From a virus, in the IMG/VR virus record IMGVR_UViG_3300020474_000010, positions 1-63,316 of that record: DNA of 63,316 nt; one strand, given 5' to 3'. The first letter of the stretch is position 1. Every line of letters starts with the position of its first letter. The notes under the pieces were generated by a model that was not told where the DNA came from, did not search any database, and saw only the letters and a list, made by a program, of their open reading frames with translations. Shown here piece by piece: positions 40,153 to 48,436 of the stretch. A program made the position numbers and the translations under genes.

Positions 40153-40214
40153 ATATCTATATTACACTAAATTCTCTCTCTTGTGTAATATAGTGGACAC
40201 TATCTCAACTGTCC
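40153..40214 (-). promoter_or_regulatory. promoter-stem-loop cassette (possible leaderless)
   Basis: GGACA/TGTCC dyad (40195-40214) with the TGA stop of the 48-residue gene in its loop; TAATAT then AGATAT then ATG 40152. The -10 match is weaker than in the other copies. Confidence 0.45.
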
Positions 40215-40351
40215 TCAGGGTGTTTACAATAACTTGGTTCTTCATCATACTTACGTTCATACTCAAATCCATCCACACTGATCACTGGTCCGATCACTGA
40301 ATGAAACTCACGAAAGTATTCTGCTCTGTCTTTTGCGTACTCTCTACCCAT
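40205..40351 (-). CDS. hypothetical protein, 48 aa
   Basis: ATG at 40351 gives MGREYAKDRAEYFREFHSVI, then GPVISVDGFEYERKYDEEPS, CKHPEDS end. Overlaps the stop of the 34-residue gene. Function unknown. Confidence 0.65.
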   Translation of the reverse strand: MGREYAKDRAEYFREFHSVIGPVISVDGFEYERKYDEEPSYCKHPEDS

Positions 40352-40448
40352 AGGTCATGATGTTATAGTGTTTACGAACTGGTTTCACCTCTTTAATAGG
40401 TTTAACTCTCACTGCCTTATATATTCTAAGTAGTGTCTCTGTTTTCAT
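40344..40448 (-). CDS. small basic protein, 34 aa
   Basis: ATG at 40448 (ATGA overlap) gives MKTETLLRIYKAVRVKPIKE then VKPVRKHYNIMTYG. Basic, with KP repeats. Preceded by AAAGGAG. Short but coupled at both ends. Confidence 0.55.
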   Translation of the reverse strand: MKTETLLRIYKAVRVKPIKEVKPVRKHYNIMTYG

Positions 40449-40552
40449 TTGCTCCTTTTGTTAACTGCTCTATAATCAATTTCAGTAGCAATCGCCATCC
40501 CTACTGTGTACAGTGCGTATGCACCTCCAAATATAATAAAAAGTTCCATCAT
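40445..40552 (-). CDS. single-span membrane peptide, 35 aa
   Basis: ATG at 40552 (ATGA overlap) gives MMELFIIFGGAYALYTVGMA then IATEIDYRAVNKRSK: one hydrophobic span and a basic tail. Downstream of another membrane protein, so both may act in the host envelope. Confidence 0.6.
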   Translation of the reverse strand: MMELFIIFGGAYALYTVGMAIATEIDYRAVNKRSK

Positions 40553-40839
40553 TCTATAATAGTCATACCATAATCTTCTGGTGTAGGTACAGGCATATAA
40601 TATCCTCCCCTATCAGGTATCACTGGAGTACCAGTTTTAGGTCTCGCAGGTATTTGTATGAGGTCAATAGTTTCTTCAAACCATCTGTTCATAGATTTCG
40701 CCATAGCACGATATGATGTACCAACATACAACTGTCCTCCTACAACTGCAACAGTTGCTGCTCCCCAGAACATATAATAGAATCTAGATTTCATTTGTGC
40801 TCGTATCTTAGCACGCTTTCTCATTAATTTGTTAGTCAT
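40549..40839 (-). CDS. membrane protein, 96 aa
   Basis: A basic N-terminus (KLMRKRAKIRAQMKSR), one hydrophobic span (MFWGAATVAVVGGQLYVG, about residues 23-40), then a Pro-rich tail. I recall similar proteins in cyanophages without known function. ATGA coupling to the P4H-type gene before it. Confidence 0.75.
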   Translation of the reverse strand: MTNKLMRKRAKIRAQMKSRFYYMFWGAATVAVVGGQLYVGTSYRAMAKSMNRWFEETIDLIQIPARPKTGTPVIPDRGGYYMPVPTPEDYGMTIIE

Positions 40840-41480
40840 CGTTTGTATGGTTTTCCATCTTTTTTAATTTGCATATCATCCTGTTCTGCAGCAATGAAAT
40901 TTGGTTCATAGAGGTGCATATCACCACATGGTTGAATCCATCCAGTGAGAATCTTTTTGGTCTTCTTCAATGGTGGATTACCTCTATGCATATGTGTGAT
41001 ACCACCTGGCCACACTACTCCTAGATTTTTTACTGGTTTGACTCTTCGACTTTGATATAAGAACTCGGTCTCACCACCATCATCCTCATCATTAAGGTCA
41101 TTCAAGTAAATCATCCATGCTAGGACACGAGTACTATTATACCATCCAGTTGCTTCCGCATGTAGAATATGATATCCACCTGTGGGTTCTGTCTTTTGAT
41201 ATAGAGTCGAACCACTAGTCCATCTTCCTTCCATTCTACTAGCAGGAAACTCAGCAAAATATGGTATAACCATACGATGCATCACTAGTTCCGTGATCTC
41301 ACGGGCAACCTCAGGATAGATTGGTTCTAACAGTAGTTGCATATCATTTACATGCTCCTGTTTTCTGTTAACAGAACGAGGAATTTGAAATGCTTTCTTT
41401 TGATCACAGATTGATATGACGTTATCGTATAACTGTCTCGTCAATACTTTATCATATGTTCTGATGAAATCTTCGCTCAT
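40836..41480 (-). CDS. prolyl-4-hydroxylase-type 2OG-Fe(II) oxygenase, 214 aa
   Basis: P4Hc-like core: YHILHAEATG (H107-x-E109 in place of HxD), VLAWMIYLND, DGGETEFLYQSRRVKPVKNL, then WPGGITHMHRG (distal His 163/165) and TKKILTGWI with the 2OG-binding Lys. It shares the GGETEFLYQ.RR.KP block with the 233-residue protein at 46657, so the two are paralogues. Substrate unknown. Confidence 0.8.
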   Translation of the reverse strand: MSEDFIRTYDKVLTRQLYDNVISICDQKKAFQIPRSVNRKQEHVNDMQLLLEPIYPEVAREITELVMHRMVIPYFAEFPASRMEGRWTSGSTLYQKTEPTGGYHILHAEATGWYNSTRVLAWMIYLNDLNDEDDGGETEFLYQSRRVKPVKNLGVVWPGGITHMHRGNPPLKKTKKILTGWIQPCGDMHLYEPNFIAAEQDDMQIKKDGKPYKR

Positions 41481-41665
41481 TTACCTGTAGATAGTTCAGC
41501 ATTCGCTGCATTTAAGTGTGCTTCAAGATGATTGTAAAGATCCTCTGCAATCACGTCATGTTGTCGTGAGTATGAACTTGTGTGTCCTAGAGGGCAACCC
41601 ATCATCATATCTAGAATAAATCTGATCTGATTTGTGTCTAACGGTACGTTTGTAGGAAGATCCAT
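41477..41665 (-). CDS. hypothetical protein, 62 aa
   Basis: MDLPTNVPLDTNQIRFILDM, then an amphipathic helical end. ATGA coupling to the P4H-type gene. A TACAAT -10-like element lies in the 48-base gap upstream. Function unknown. Confidence 0.65.
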   Translation of the reverse strand: MDLPTNVPLDTNQIRFILDMMMGCPLGHTSSYSRQHDVIAEDLYNHLEAHLNAANAELSTGK

Positions 41666-41713
41666 GATTAATAGGTTGTATAATCTCTATTGTAACTGAT
41701 AATGTGCATAAGG

Positions 41714-42331
41714 TCAAGCAAGATTTGTTCCTTGTAATGTATGTCCTTCCATACAGAAGTCTCCAGTGAGGAAAGTATTGAATGATACAGTGACTCTATC
41801 TCCATCAGAACGCATAGTAGAATGCTCTAACATTGAAGGGAATACAAGGATAGTGCCTGCTTGTGCAGTAATTTGTTGATGAGTATGCTTCCTGTAATAA
41901 TCATTATTATCTTTTGTTATCATATTAATAGGTAGCGTTGGATCATGCCATGGATCTGGTCTATGAAACATCAACTTATCATCATCGTCAAAGAATACTA
42001 CTCCACTAAACTGTGAGTTTGGATGTACATGTACCTGTGCCGCTTCCCCTTTATCATACTGGTTTGCCCATGAATCTAAGAATTTAAAACCTGCATTTTT
42101 AGAATCTTTGTCGAGATTGTGTATAAGATTTTCTATTGTACCTGTAATCGTAGCTTTTAATTCTCTCATGAAAGGGAGATCTAAGATACGAGTGTTCTTA
42201 GTTTGTCTCGGACTTGAAAGAAACTCTAGTTCTTGTATCTGTTTCTTTATCCTCCATGCCTTAGAGGGTGGAAATTTCTGTGTAATAATAAATGTAGGAC
42301 AAATATTAATTACTTGTGGGTCTATCTCCAT
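41714..42331 (-). CDS. 2OG-Fe(II) oxygenase-type protein, 205 aa
   Basis: Putative 2OG-Fe(II) family pattern: AAQVHVHPNSQFSGVVFF (H101, H103), LVFPSMLEHST (H170), DRVTVSFN (R179). It belongs to the same subgroup as the 206- and 233-residue proteins at 42655 and 43275. Substrate unknown. Confidence 0.8.
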   Translation of the reverse strand: MEIDPQVINICPTFIITQKFPPSKAWRIKKQIQELEFLSSPRQTKNTRILDLPFMRELKATITGTIENLIHNLDKDSKNAGFKFLDSWANQYDKGEAAQVHVHPNSQFSGVVFFDDDDKLMFHRPDPWHDPTLPINMITKDNNDYYRKHTHQQITAQAGTILVFPSMLEHSTMRSDGDRVTVSFNTFLTGDFCMEGHTLQGTNLA

Positions 42332-42621
42332 TTGTAATAATATGGTTTTTGATCGTTAACGTATTCTTTCTGCTCTTGTAACTTCGCTGCTTCTATTTCA
42401 TCACTCTCATCAGGATTAGTATGGTGTGTGACTTCCTTTAATGTTTTGAGATAGTCTAATACATGTGTCCTGATCTCCATGAGTTCATCGAAACATCCTT
42501 GGTTGTGAGCACAACCACGTAAATCAGCGTCAGGTTTCATTACTGACTCTGTGAATAGAGATAATGCTCTATCATACTTAATAGCAGAGGATTCATTCCC
42601 TACTGAACCTTGATCTTTCAT
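42322..42621 (-). CDS. hypothetical protein, 99 aa
   Basis: Hydrophilic and helical: SAIKYDRALSLFTESVMKPD, then CAHNQGCFDELMEIRTHVLD, Tyr-rich end. It overlaps the oxygenase gene by 10 bases. Own TATAAT at 42643-42648. Function unknown. Confidence 0.65.
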   Translation of the reverse strand: MKDQGSVGNESSAIKYDRALSLFTESVMKPDADLRGCAHNQGCFDELMEIRTHVLDYLKTLKEVTHHTNPDESDEIEAAKLQEQKEYVNDQKPYYYKWR

Positions 42622-42642
42622 ATTAATAAGTTACTTAATTTT

Positions 42643-42648
42643 ATTATA
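42643..42648 (-). promoter_or_regulatory. early-type promoter, TATAAT
   Basis: GCTATAATAAAATT lies 22 bases before ATG 42621, in the 33-base gap after the 206-residue oxygenase gene. Confidence 0.55.
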
Positions 42649-42654
42649 GCACAA

Positions 42655-43275
42655 TTACACAGCTTTTAGTTTTAAATTATACGAAATTGAGACTCTATCT
42701 TCATCTGATTCATTTCTGGATACCGAGTGAGGGAGTGATGACGGGTGTAACCATCCTTCTCTGACTTTTGGTGGTATGATATATTCTGACGCTGTAGAGA
42801 TTATATTTTCAATTCCATTTATATATGGTGACGGAATAAACAGATCTCCTGATCCCTCAGGTGCCTGTAGATAAAATGTACCACTTAAATTAGCGTTAGG
42901 ATGTGAATGTATCCTTTGATACCCTCCTGGGGGCATGACGTTAATCCAATATTCAGTTAGATCAATAGAGATAGGTGGTAATCCACCCTGCCCAGGTCCA
43001 TCTCCAAAACGATCGCCAACATTGCCTGCAGCATACTCTTGCATACAATATTGTTGTACTGCATCAACTACAACCTCATCCATAAATTTTCTCATCTCTT
43101 CATTACATATCTCATTAAGATATGCTTCACGTATTTGATATCCTCCTACCATGGTAGCGTTCTTAATACGTTTATCCCAACTTGTATCATAAATTGCATT
43201 AAGAATTTTTAACACATCAAATGTATGTGTAGTGTAATTAATGATACGACATCTAAAATCAAGAAACTGCTGCAT
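42655..43275 (-). CDS. 2OG-Fe(II) oxygenase-type protein, 206 aa
   Basis: Start at 43275 chosen for the TAATG junction. YQRIHSHPNANLSGTFYL (H123, H125), SSLPHSV (H183) and DRVSISYN (R194) give the oxygenase core. Typical of the putative 2OG-Fe(II) subgroup of marine phages. Substrate unknown. Confidence 0.8.
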   Translation of the reverse strand: MQQFLDFRCRIINYTTHTFDVLKILNAIYDTSWDKRIKNATMVGGYQIREAYLNEICNEEMRKFMDEVVVDAVQQYCMQEYAAGNVGDRFGDGPGQGGLPPISIDLTEYWINVMPPGGYQRIHSHPNANLSGTFYLQAPEGSGDLFIPSPYINGIENIISTASEYIIPPKVREGWLHPSSLPHSVSRNESDEDRVSISYNLKLKAV

Positions 43276-43976
43276 TAAAATGATCTCCAATGTGAAGGAT
43301 GAATAAGTCCTGTCTCTAGGTTAATATATTTTTCTTTCAATGATATCTTAATATCTCCTGCAATACTTCTTAAATACTTTCCTTTCTTATGTCCCTCTGG
43401 TGGTACTGAGTGACGCATGGACCCAGGAAATAATAATAGATCTCCTGCCTCTACTGGTAGGAATGTGCTACATGCATTAATAAAGTTATCCTCAAATGTA
43501 TGTGAACGTGGATCATCTTTAGGATCAAAGACTCCACCAAAATACTCATTTGGATTCTTTGGAACAGTAAATACTAGACCAGTTTTGTATGGTGTGTTAA
43601 CATAGTATACAAAGGATAGATCAGAACATGCATGGTTATGTTCAGACATAGTGTCTGTATACTCTTTGATAGTACACCACGACTTCATGAAGTGAACATC
43701 ATGCATGTCTGGTTTGATACCAGAACTAGTTAAGCATTCACGAACATTATCTGCTATAATAGTGAAGAACGAAGAGAGATCCTCATCTTTATGCATTACA
43801 CTCTTACCTCTTGCTTCACCAGTTAGATGATATCCTTTAGCATATTTGTCTGCAAATGTGCATGGGTCAAAATGATGTTCTGTTTTCGATTCCAACAATT
43901 CTTTCCATTTTTCATGTCCATCAACCTTACACTGGTAAATAACTGTAGGGAACAGCGGATGAATTTTATTAGTCAT
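43275..43976 (-). CDS. 2OG-Fe(II) oxygenase-type protein, 233 aa
   Basis: SEHNHACSDLSFVYYVNTPY (H113, H115), LLLFPGSMRHSV (H189) and YLRSIAGDIKIS (R203) match the same subgroup. Its ATG shares bases with the opposite-strand ATG of the 266-residue gene (CATG), so its promoter must lie within that gene. Confidence 0.8.
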   Translation of the reverse strand: MTNKIHPLFPTVIYQCKVDGHEKWKELLESKTEHHFDPCTFADKYAKGYHLTGEARGKSVMHKDEDLSSFFTIIADNVRECLTSSGIKPDMHDVHFMKSWCTIKEYTDTMSEHNHACSDLSFVYYVNTPYKTGLVFTVPKNPNEYFGGVFDPKDDPRSHTFEDNFINACSTFLPVEAGDLLLFPGSMRHSVPPEGHKKGKYLRSIAGDIKISLKEKYINLETGLIHPSHWRSF

Positions 43977-44775
43977 GAGTATTGAATCATATAATAATTA
44001 TCTCACTGAAGAGAGTGCTTTAGATCTACGTGTAGAAGCTAATACTATTCTAGCACAAGATCCAGAAGAAAAGTTAACTTGGTGGTATGAATTAAGCAAA
44101 CCACCATCAAATATAATTGAAAACTTTATATACAGATCTGCACATCAACATGGACTAGACGGATATCTAGGTGCTGAGTGGTGGATTAGATCACATGATA
44201 CTATTGATAGTCAATGGTATTTTCATGTAGACGGTGATGTCGATAGATTTAGACAAACTGGTGAGTATATTGCTGCACCTTTTTCTACTGTAACATATCT
44301 ATGTGACGGTGGACAACCCACTGTCGTATGTGACCAACATCATGATTGGTTAAAGAAAGACGGTGTGTATGTTACTGGTAATGATGATTGGACATTTTGG
44401 TCTTATCCAAAGATGGGTAAGCATATTTCTTGGACACTACCATACTTTCATGGAGTTCCCTCTGGTATGGGACATATACAACCTGGAGACAAAAGAGTTA
44501 CACTTATGTACAATTTATGGAACACTCGTCCATTTGAACCTGCATGTGTAGAATATAATTTACCACACAAAATTAAAGAAAGTGATGTATTATTGTATCC
44601 AAAGAAGCAAACTGATTTAGAATTTCGTAAACCTCATGGACACTTTACTGCTTGGTTAGAAGGTGTAGAGACTGCTATACAATTTCATGGGTTCCATGAG
44701 CCAGGAGATTCTTTTTTAGTTACTCAACTTCGTCCTTCTAACTTGTCGGAGGATCAGTATTTTCCCATACAATAA
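43975..44775 (+). CDS. 2OG-Fe(II) oxygenase-type protein, 266 aa, only plus-strand gene
   Basis: WYFHVDGDVD gives H84-x-D86; PYFHGVPSG gives H159; DKRVTLMYNLWN gives R174: a complete oxygenase core. It is the only gene I accept on the plus strand. Its ATG overlaps the divergent ATG at 43976 in a shared CATG, and its 3' end overlaps the convergent 121-residue gene by 38 bases. A GGTAAATAACTG late-like element lies about 34 bases upstream, inside the neighbour's coding region. Substrate unknown. Confidence 0.75.
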   Translation: MSIESYNNYLTEESALDLRVEANTILAQDPEEKLTWWYELSKPPSNIIENFIYRSAHQHGLDGYLGAEWWIRSHDTIDSQWYFHVDGDVDRFRQTGEYIAAPFSTVTYLCDGGQPTVVCDQHHDWLKKDGVYVTGNDDWTFWSYPKMGKHISWTLPYFHGVPSGMGHIQPGDKRVTLMYNLWNTRPFEPACVEYNLPHKIKESDVLLYPKKQTDLEFRKPHGHFTAWLEGVETAIQFHGFHEPGDSFLVTQLRPSNLSEDQYFPIQ

Positions 44776-45103
44776 CACCATTTTTATATACACACGCATA
44801 GACATAGTGATCAGAATCAACAGATAGTGCAGGACGTGGGAAATAGTCTTCAGCAAAATCTTGTGCTGAATATTCATCAGTGTAAGTTATACCACCAAAG
44901 GATGACTTAAAAAACTCTGCGTATAATCCATCAGGCATTAAATTTTTATAGAACTCATAAACTGTGTTGAGTTTAGTAGTATTACCTGTTGCTTCTAAGT
45001 CTCTAATATTAGATGCATTATAGAACAAAATTACTTTATCGTTAGCATAAGATTGTAGTGATGATAGAGAAATTAATTCTTGTAGTCCTAGAAAATTTTC
45101 CAT
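44738..45103 (-). CDS. hypothetical protein, 121 aa
   Basis: MENFLGLQELISLSSLQSYA, then a mixed alpha/beta body with HYVYACVYKNGVIVWENTDP end. Convergent overlap with the plus-strand oxygenase gene. No family recognised; it sits among oxygenase and fibre genes. Confidence 0.7.
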   Translation of the reverse strand: MENFLGLQELISLSSLQSYANDKVILFYNASNIRDLEATGNTTKLNTVYEFYKNLMPDGLYAEFFKSSFGGITYTDEYSAQDFAEDYFPRPALSVDSDHYVYACVYKNGVIVWENTDPPTS

Positions 45104-45106
45104 GAT

Positions 45107-45796
45107 TTATAGTGGGGTTGAATACTGACGTAGTATTTTTTGTCTGAGTGCTCCAAGGTATGTAGCAGGATCCATTTGATTTCCTTGCTCATACCATTTA
45201 TCTTGATCTATACTATTTAAACATCTTGCAGATACATCCATATAATCATAGAACATTTCTCTCATCCATGCGTCTCGGATGAGTGCTTCTCCCCAAATTA
45301 CACACATTCTACGATGTCCCTTAGTAACTGGGGACACTGTATGCCATAAATTAGGGTCGAATACAATACTTTGACCTGCCTGTAGTCGGAAACCTACATC
45401 AATATTACCAACTTTGATTGTTAAATCACCACCTTCATACTCACTCTCATCATTCATAGCAGTAAGAATAACTAGATCAGTACGTAATCCATTCATGATA
45501 GCATTATCACAATGAAAATTATATACTCCATTATTATCTTTTACTGCATCATATTCATTGAACATGGGCATAGTATGATGTCTAAGATGTAGAGAAGTAC
45601 ACCATGGATCTTCTCTAAATGCTTTCATGAATAACTCAGTAGCTGTATCAACTGCATCTCCATCTAGTTCTCTATTTCTTTTAATGTCTCTGTTGTGAGT
45701 ACCAGACTCTTTACCGTCTACAAAATTACCACTATTATAAAGATCATTAATATTTTTACAGATTACTTCACTTAACCATTTATATTGTCGAATCAT
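45107..45796 (-). CDS. PKHD-type 2OG-Fe(II) hydroxylase, 229 aa
   Basis: VYNFHCDNAIMNGLRTDLVI (H95-x-D97), YEGGDLTI, AGQSIVFDPNLWHTVSPVTK (H152), HRRMCVIWGE (R162): the PiuC/PKHD-type layout. It is coupled to the assembly-chaperone-like gene before it by a one-base overlap. Substrate unknown. Confidence 0.82.
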   Translation of the reverse strand: MIRQYKWLSEVICKNINDLYNSGNFVDGKESGTHNRDIKRNRELDGDAVDTATELFMKAFREDPWCTSLHLRHHTMPMFNEYDAVKDNNGVYNFHCDNAIMNGLRTDLVILTAMNDESEYEGGDLTIKVGNIDVGFRLQAGQSIVFDPNLWHTVSPVTKGHRRMCVIWGEALIRDAWMREMFYDYMDVSARCLNSIDQDKWYEQGNQMDPATYLGALRQKILRQYSTPL

Positions 45797-46653
45797 TAGC
45801 CCTCTGCTGCTTTTGCTTCATCTAGTAGTGCTTGTTCTCTCTCAATTTGTTTGATTAGAACTTCAACTGGATCAGTAAGATGTGAAATATCAGATACGTT
45901 GAACAATGGTGAAGGTCTTGATAGTTGTAATGCGATATCAACATATCTTCTCATTGCTTCTTCCATTGCACCACCTGGGATATCTTTTCCTGGGAATGTT
46001 ACCCACTGATCATCACTTCCAAGATATGTTGCTCCACTATTATAGGGTAGATAATTCTTTTTGTAAACAATAGGGTCGATAGGTACTTTAATCTCAGCAA
46101 GAACTTCAGTACCAGATGAAAACAGATCTGGAAGTTCACGACATTTTTGTCTATATGTTTTCCATTGTACTTTTTCATCAGCAGTAACGGGTGCATCTTC
46201 TAACATTGTCCAATCACTAGAATGTAAGAAGAAGTCTCTCCATGATTTAATTCTTGAGAGAGATAAACCTTTAGCTTCATCAATAACTTGATTCATTTTA
46301 AGACTTTGATGCTCAAATTCAGTTGAGAGTTGTGCATCAAATGCTTCATCTATATCAGTAACAAACTTCTGTACTACATCGATCTCTACTTCAGTAAAAA
46401 TATATGGTTTCCAAAAGTATTCTCCTGTAGTATGATTACGAACATACTTTTTCTTATCACATGACCATGTTTCTACTGGAGAGTCAACATAGTTAAATGA
46501 TACTAAAAGATCTTTATCACTATCCCATAATGGGTAGATAAGAGGAGTTATGAACGTAGTCCAGTCTTTATCTGTAAAAGTTCTAGAGAAACCACCACGA
46601 GTGATAGTCTTATTCAATCCACTGATTGAAATTGTTTTATTTGTGAGAGACAT
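45796..46653 (-). CDS. tail-fibre assembly chaperone-like protein, 285 aa
   Basis: Residues about 135-180 contain RDFFLHSSDWTMLEDAPV, then QWKTYRQKCRELP, the signature of the phage tail assembly chaperone family (SDWT...DAP...YRQ.LR.LP). The C-terminus is a charged helix. Its place after the collar-fibre genes suggests it helps fold or assemble those fibres. Confidence 0.7.
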   Translation of the reverse strand: MSLTNKTISISGLNKTITRGGFSRTFTDKDWTTFITPLIYPLWDSDKDLLVSFNYVDSPVETWSCDKKKYVRNHTTGEYFWKPYIFTEVEIDVVQKFVTDIDEAFDAQLSTEFEHQSLKMNQVIDEAKGLSLSRIKSWRDFFLHSSDWTMLEDAPVTADEKVQWKTYRQKCRELPDLFSSGTEVLAEIKVPIDPIVYKKNYLPYNSGATYLGSDDQWVTFPGKDIPGGAMEEAMRRYVDIALQLSRPSPLFNVSDISHLTDPVEVLIKQIEREQALLDEAKAAEG

Positions 46654-46656
46654 GTC

Positions 46657-47358
46657 TTAAACGGGTTGCTGATAGTACCATCCAGTTACAATATATTTAG
46701 TTCCTGAGAGTACTAAGTTTCCTTTATGTGTATGAGTATACCCTGCTGGCCATAGAACTACAGTGCCTGTGGTAGGTTTAATTCTACGCTTTTGATATAA
46801 AAATTCTGTTTCACCACCTTCAAATTCTTCGTTTAGATATATCATCCAAACAAGTTCCCTAGCAGTTTCACTCCATGAACCACGTTCATAATGATATACA
46901 TGATACCCACCACCCTCAGGAGTTTCTTGAAACTTAACTGCCCAAGAAGTTAGTGCTGTACCATTGAGTGTATTATATTGTTTACAGTAATCATTTACTA
47001 CAGATTGTAGATACTGATTAATTCTAGCAGTTAATGGTGTGTTGAGAGTCTCCAACATAATGGATAGATCTTTTCTCCCAAGTTCACCAGTAGCAAACTG
47101 ACCGTCTCCACTCATAGATTCTTCATAGTTATCAAATGCTTGACGACTACGAAGATCTTTTTCCATATGTTGCTTAACTGCCTGATCTTTCCATTGTTTA
47201 TAAAAACTTATAATATCATTACATACCGCAGAGGGCATAAAGTTTTTATAAACAGCAATAAAATCATCATATTCTGCTTTCCCACCCATCATATTAACAG
47301 GAATGATGGGACTGACCATCTCATTAAAATTCGATGATCCAGGAGTTGTAATCGCCAT
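46657..47358 (-). CDS. prolyl-4-hydroxylase-type 2OG-Fe(II) oxygenase, 233 aa
   Basis: YHVYHYERGS (H156-x-E158), LVWMIYLNEEFEGGETEFLY, KRRIKPTTGTVVLWPAG, YTHTHKG (His 209/211), TKYIVTGWY with Lys. Paralogue of the protein at 40836. It directly follows three tail-collar genes with 3-base spacing, so it is probably expressed with them. Confidence 0.82.
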   Translation of the reverse strand: MAITTPGSSNFNEMVSPIIPVNMMGGKAEYDDFIAVYKNFMPSAVCNDIISFYKQWKDQAVKQHMEKDLRSRQAFDNYEESMSGDGQFATGELGRKDLSIMLETLNTPLTARINQYLQSVVNDYCKQYNTLNGTALTSWAVKFQETPEGGGYHVYHYERGSWSETARELVWMIYLNEEFEGGETEFLYQKRRIKPTTGTVVLWPAGYTHTHKGNLVLSGTKYIVTGWYYQQPV

Positions 47359-47361
47359 AAT

Positions 47362-48435
47362 TTACCAAGCTTTAATTAAATATTTTACCCTAAAGTATTT
47401 TAGTACAAGTGGAACTGCAGTTTGTGGAATAATACCTGCAATTACACTAAGTTGCTCCCCAGGAGTCATAGTGATTGTCCCTTCATTAAGAGACATACCT
47501 GCCTGTGCAGGTGTAACTGCATTAGCACCAGTCAATGCTTGAGATTCAAACATATTAACTGTTTGTCCTCGTTGATTTACAACACCATCATTTACTTTTG
47601 TAGCACCATAGGCATTTGTATATGCATCAGGTGAATTTGTATATGGTGCAGAAGTACAGTAAGAATACTGTGAATCAGTTCCTGATTTAACAGGAGAATA
47701 TTCTGCTAAGTAATGAGTATGTTCTGCCTGTTGTCCATTTGTAGGATCAAACTGATCAATTGGTCCTGTGTTGGTGATATAGTTTGTAGACTTTTCACCA
47801 TCAGCAGGAGTACCATTTTGTCCTCCATTACGTTGATCCCTTTCAGAATTTAAAACAGTATGACCGTGTGCGGGTGGACCATTTATTATTCTTGATTGTA
47901 GAGGACCAATAGTAATTTCTGCTGTTCCTCCTAGTGTACCAGAAACAAATCCAATACAGTCACTATAACCTTGTACCCTTACTGATCCTACACCATATTC
48001 TTCGTTTTGTCTAGCTCTTGAAATATACCATTCACCACCAACATCACCTACGTTCATTGGTGCATTGTCTGGTGTGATAGATCCTACACCGTCTACACCA
48101 CCAGGACCTACAACTCTTTTCATTCTCATATCAGGTACATTAAATACAGCATTCTGTACACTACCTGCAGTGTTACCCCAATCAGATAATGTGACTGTAT
48201 TAGGAGCAGTACCACCATACTTATCCCCAATCACATCATATAACATTGGAAAATTATTAACACTATGTTGTGCTCCATCACAGTATAACCAGCCAGGATA
48301 GTTATTAGCAACATCGGCAGCACCATTTCCATTTGTATCTACAAAGACACACATGATAGTACCAATAGGTATTCCACTATCGTCATGCATATCACTATAA
48401 TGATGATTATATTTGTGTTCTAATCTTATAGCCAT
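47362..48435 (-). CDS. tail-collar fibre protein, 357 aa
   Basis: Phage tail collar pattern near the N-terminus: IPIGTIMCVF, YPGWLYCDGAQHSVNNFPML, VFNVPDMR. A Ca-binding-like loop DTNGNGAADVAN sits within it. HGHT and HTHY in the body are HxH motifs of the type that bind iron in trimeric T4 fibres. A receptor-binding or adaptor fibre is inferred. Confidence 0.8.
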   Translation of the reverse strand: MAIRLEHKYNHHYSDMHDDSGIPIGTIMCVFVDTNGNGAADVANNYPGWLYCDGAQHSVNNFPMLYDVIGDKYGGTAPNTVTLSDWGNTAGSVQNAVFNVPDMRMKRVVGPGGVDGVGSITPDNAPMNVGDVGGEWYISRARQNEEYGVGSVRVQGYSDCIGFVSGTLGGTAEITIGPLQSRIINGPPAHGHTVLNSERDQRNGGQNGTPADGEKSTNYITNTGPIDQFDPTNGQQAEHTHYLAEYSPVKSGTDSQYSYCTSAPYTNSPDAYTNAYGATKVNDGVVNQRGQTVNMFESQALTGANAVTPAQAGMSLNEGTITMTPGEQLSVIAGIIPQTAVPLVLKYFRVKYLIKAW

Positions 48436-48436
48436 G

